Assembly: GCA_026545225.1 (NCBI GenBank)
Contig: CM048845.1
Location: 90,584,533-90,648,532, forward strand
Origin: Cornus controversa
Taxonomy: Eukaryota > Streptophyta > Magnoliopsida > Cornales > Cornaceae
Length of the DNA stretch: 64,000 nt
Reading direction: 5' to 3'
Part shown: positions 61,801 to 64,000 of the stretch, piece after piece
Position numbering within the stretch: position 1 is the stretch's first letter
Layout: each line of letters opens with the position of its first letter
Notes under the pieces: generated by a model
Seen by the model: the letters and a program-made list of their open reading frames with translations, nothing else
Database searches by the model: none
Told to the model about the DNA's origin: nothing
Made by a program: the position numbers and the translations under genes

Positions 61801-64000
61801 TTTATAACACTGGCATATAAAAGAGGGAAAAGAAAATGAGAGTAATTAATAAATTAATGTAAGACATCAGTGTGACTACTTACTGAGATAAATCCTTTAT
61901 TGGTCCTTTGAGCTCTGGCTCCTCCTTCTCATACTTGGAATAAGAACAGCTATTATCATCTGAAGAAGATTCCCTCCTCTTTAGACCACCGTCATTACTC
62001 TCCGTTAAAGAAGCATCCTTTCGTCCATTACTCAAGTCTGCCAATGAATTAGATTTTTTCATTTTACTTCCTTTCTTGGAATGGGGAACTAATCCTCGCT
62101 TAGAGTCATGCTGTTGTGGTGCACCAACAAGCGCTTTCTTATTAGTATCTCTAAACCTTTCCAGCCCAACATTCTGACTTGCTACAGGTGCATTATGTCT
62201 AGTTTTACTACTCTCATCTGCTAATTTGTCAAAGTGGGACCCAGTTTCAGCATGATCTACTCTTGATAAGAGTTGTGACAGAGGTTGCACAACCCTATTC
62301 TGAGGTCTTGTTAAATCTTCAATGTGATTTTCAGGGGTCCTTTTAGATGATGAGCTCTCCGGATTGCTGAGAACCTCAACCCTTAAATGGCCTGGGGAAA
62401 GCTTTAAAGAATCTATAGATATTTTTCCAGCAGGTTTTCCTTTACTTAAATCGGGGTTCCAGTAATCAGAAGTGCTTTGTTTATTCTCTGACTGTTTAAA
62501 GGAACTTTTTCTTTCAAATTGCTTCTTAACCCCTGCTGTTTCCTCATGCAACGGCTCACGAAGTTCACCCAACTCTAAATCTGATAGCTCTCTTCTAAGT
62601 ATGCTGCCTCTCCCATTAATGGCAGGGGATCTGTCCACGTCAATTCTGTTGTTATCAAGCGTATGTGAGTTTGAAACCTGTCCAGCCTCCTTAAATTTCC
62701 CAACCAGTTCATATTTTCCATAACGGGAGTCAGCTGGTGCTAAGTGTTTGTCTCCAACACCATCTGCCTTTGAACTTCTTGGCACCTTTTTCTCAGAATA
62801 ACCATCTTCATAGTGAGTTCCTCTATGAACTTTTTCTTTCTGGATGGGAAAACCTTCATTCACATGAAGGCTCCTTTCAGAATACTTAACTCCGCGTCCC
62901 AAGCTCTCAGCATGTTTACCAGGTCTTTCAGCTGTATCAGGAGCCTTAACCCGCACACTAAGATCTATAGACCTTCGGTCAGATTGCTGAGAATCAGAAA
63001 TAGGTTTTCCAGGGATTGCTTGGTTGTAACCTTTTTGTAAGCTAGAATCAGCACTTCCATCCCTAAGGGCTCGATTTGTCATGGATGGGCCCTTATAAGG
63101 GTCTTCAATGAGCCTATTAGGAGATAACCTTTGAGGACTCTCTGAGAACAAGGAGTCCCTCTCCTGATAATTCTGCAGTTGAGCCAAGCTTCCTGCTTTT
63201 AATCTTTTAGCATGATCCGATTTCTCTTCAAGATGCTTTGAGTCTGAAAATTTTTTGGATTTACCCTTGGATATTCTCTCAGAGCTATCAGACTGCTCGT
63301 GCTTAAATCCATCCTTGTTTCCTCTTTCGCTGAGCAACTTTCCTGTATAGACTTGGCTTTCTTGATGCTCATAACGATCAGGTGAAGAGGATTTGTTCTC
63401 TCGACTCTCTTCTACAGCTTTTTCACCCTCTTTGGTAGGAGTTGAATTAGTAACTATAGGCATCTCATTCTTCTGATCATCATCAGGCAAATCTTTCTCG
63501 ATTTCAACTATGTCCAAGCCATGGCCATCTTGTCTGTCATCACTCGCAGGTTCAGCATCACATGTCCATGGAATTGGGGATCTAGAGAACCTTGGTTCAG
63601 AATCTTGCATTTTATGCTTGGATTCTTTGTCATCATCACTTGTCATAATATCGACATCCTCATCAGATCCCTCCTTGCTGTTAGAAGAGGCATCACTTTC
63701 ACTGTCACTACTACTTCCACTCCCACTTCCCACTGGACTTCTACTTTTGCTTCTGCTTCTACTATGGCTACCACTGTCACTTCCACTATCACTGCTGTCG
63801 CTGTCACTATCACTGTCACTTCCGCTGTCACTAGAGCTACCTGCTGGCCCTTCACTGTTGTCAGAAACCTTTTTGTCACCAAAACGGTCAGGTGAATGAT
63901 CTTGGATATCAATTTTATCCAAAGAATCTGATTCTTCTCCAACTTTAGTATTTAACTGCACCTGTTCCTCCAACTCCCTAATAACAGCTTTTTCTGCATA
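58862..64000 (-). CDS. Occludin/ELL-domain protein (ELL-like elongation factor), 5' end outside window
   Basis: Exons: 64000(edge)-61884, 61737-61660, 61521-61410, 59053-59003, 58912-58862; all GT-AG and in phase. The large exon gives about 705 residues of low-complexity protein: an acidic Ser-Asp/Gly run (63850-63690), then charged Ser/Lys-rich text with many SP and RS-like pairs. The last four exons encode the occludin/ELL fold: YKEYVQEYREKYDSYCSLNK, ILETYRNEFQKLG, MERYYYILEQLKESY, HKRLKKIFVVLHEELKHLKQ and RIKDFAVSCTRD. ELL proteins raise RNA polymerase II elongation rate in the super elongation complex; the C-terminal domain binds partners. In plants such proteins are often labelled dentin-sialophosphoprotein-like because of the Ser-Asp run. 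The frame is open at the window edge, so the start and any N-terminal ELL domain lie outside. A nuclear role is inferred. Confidence 0.9.
59054..60084. other. Intron of the ELL-like gene, no element recognised
   Basis: Intron sequence before the transposon cluster, with an (AC)n run at 59431-59447. No exon-like segment needed: the flanking exons join in phase. Confidence 0.45.
60099..60275 (-). mobile_element. Au-like tRNA-derived SINE
   Basis: Enclosed by 14-bp duplications gcttagtaaaatat (60085-60098 and 60276-60289). Read on the minus strand it has gcgcaatgataaggttgctcc (split here, about 60260-60240), a decayed B box gagtttcaattgg, ctctctgcatgcggaggt, acccgaccctcctcagacc and cgggagctcgtgcac, the word order of plant Au SINEs, then an oligo-T/A tail near 60118-60099. 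It is inserted in the same orientation as the host gene. Confidence 0.85.
60296..60658 (+). mobile_element. Solo LTR in the ELL-like gene intron
   Basis: 363 bp from tgttatgttgtgg to gtcgcaaca with perfect duplications aatcc (60291-60295 and 60659-60663). A TATA-like tatataaggg (60413-60422) precedes a leader-like stretch, fitting an LTR promoter in plus orientation, opposite to the host gene. The family is probably Copia, by general look only. Confidence 0.8.
60672..61270 (-). mobile_element. LINE (RTE-like) 3' end fragment
   Basis: Minus-strand reading ends with gtagccgagcccaagtagtt then aaaaaaaggctttgttgagt, the known tail of plant RTE-like LINEs (cctacttggg block and aaggctttgttg end). 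Upstream (minus strand) is decayed coding text to about 61270. It is 5'-truncated. Other members of this tail type occur at 6460 and 14360 in this window. Confidence 0.65.

Overview
The window is nuclear DNA of a dicot plant, most likely a woody rosid. It carries intron-rich plant genes with GT-AG introns, TIR-type NLR disease-resistance relics, and many nested LTR retrotransposons, LINEs, an Au-like SINE and MITEs in AT-rich DNA. The species cannot be fixed from sequence alone; the NLR wording resembles L6-like TNLs of tree genomes, which is only an impression.

Layout. 1-3130: a decayed TIR-NBS-LRR gene on the plus strand, cut by the left edge. 4200-4990: a second relic with TIR and LRR pieces and no NB-ARC. 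5738-30800 (minus): one 25-kb gene for a 637-residue glutamate-dehydrogenase-like protein with an N-terminal C2H2-type finger and basic patch. I traced 15 coding exons plus a 5'UTR exon, all in phase. Its last intron (5814-14761) holds a LINE split by a Copia element, itself split by a non-coding LTR element. Other introns hold a Mutator-like foldback MITE, a second non-coding LTR element, a hAT-like MITE and a 30-nt G run.

30.8-36.4 kb: intergenic, with a decayed HMG-box-like gene and satellite-like repeats. 36373-48064: a hAT-type MITE split by an 11-kb Ty3/Gypsy element on the minus strand, whose 3' non-coding part carries four different repeat arrays. 48225-48718: a second MITE of the same family. 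About 49.7 kb: a long near-perfect hairpin.

51260-56967 (minus): three-exon gene for uS8/RPS15A type II (129 aa), probably a mitochondrial ribosomal protein, with a solo LTR in intron 2. 58862-64000 (minus, 5' end outside the window): an ELL/occludin-domain protein, probably a transcription-elongation cofactor, with a SINE, a solo LTR and a LINE end side by side in one intron.

The three intact-looking genes lie on the same strand and most transposon load sits in their introns. They do not form an evident pathway. The most notable points are the GDH-like protein, which lacks the usual catalytic lysine and carries a finger and NLS-like segment, and the separation of its last exon by about 9 kb of nested transposons.
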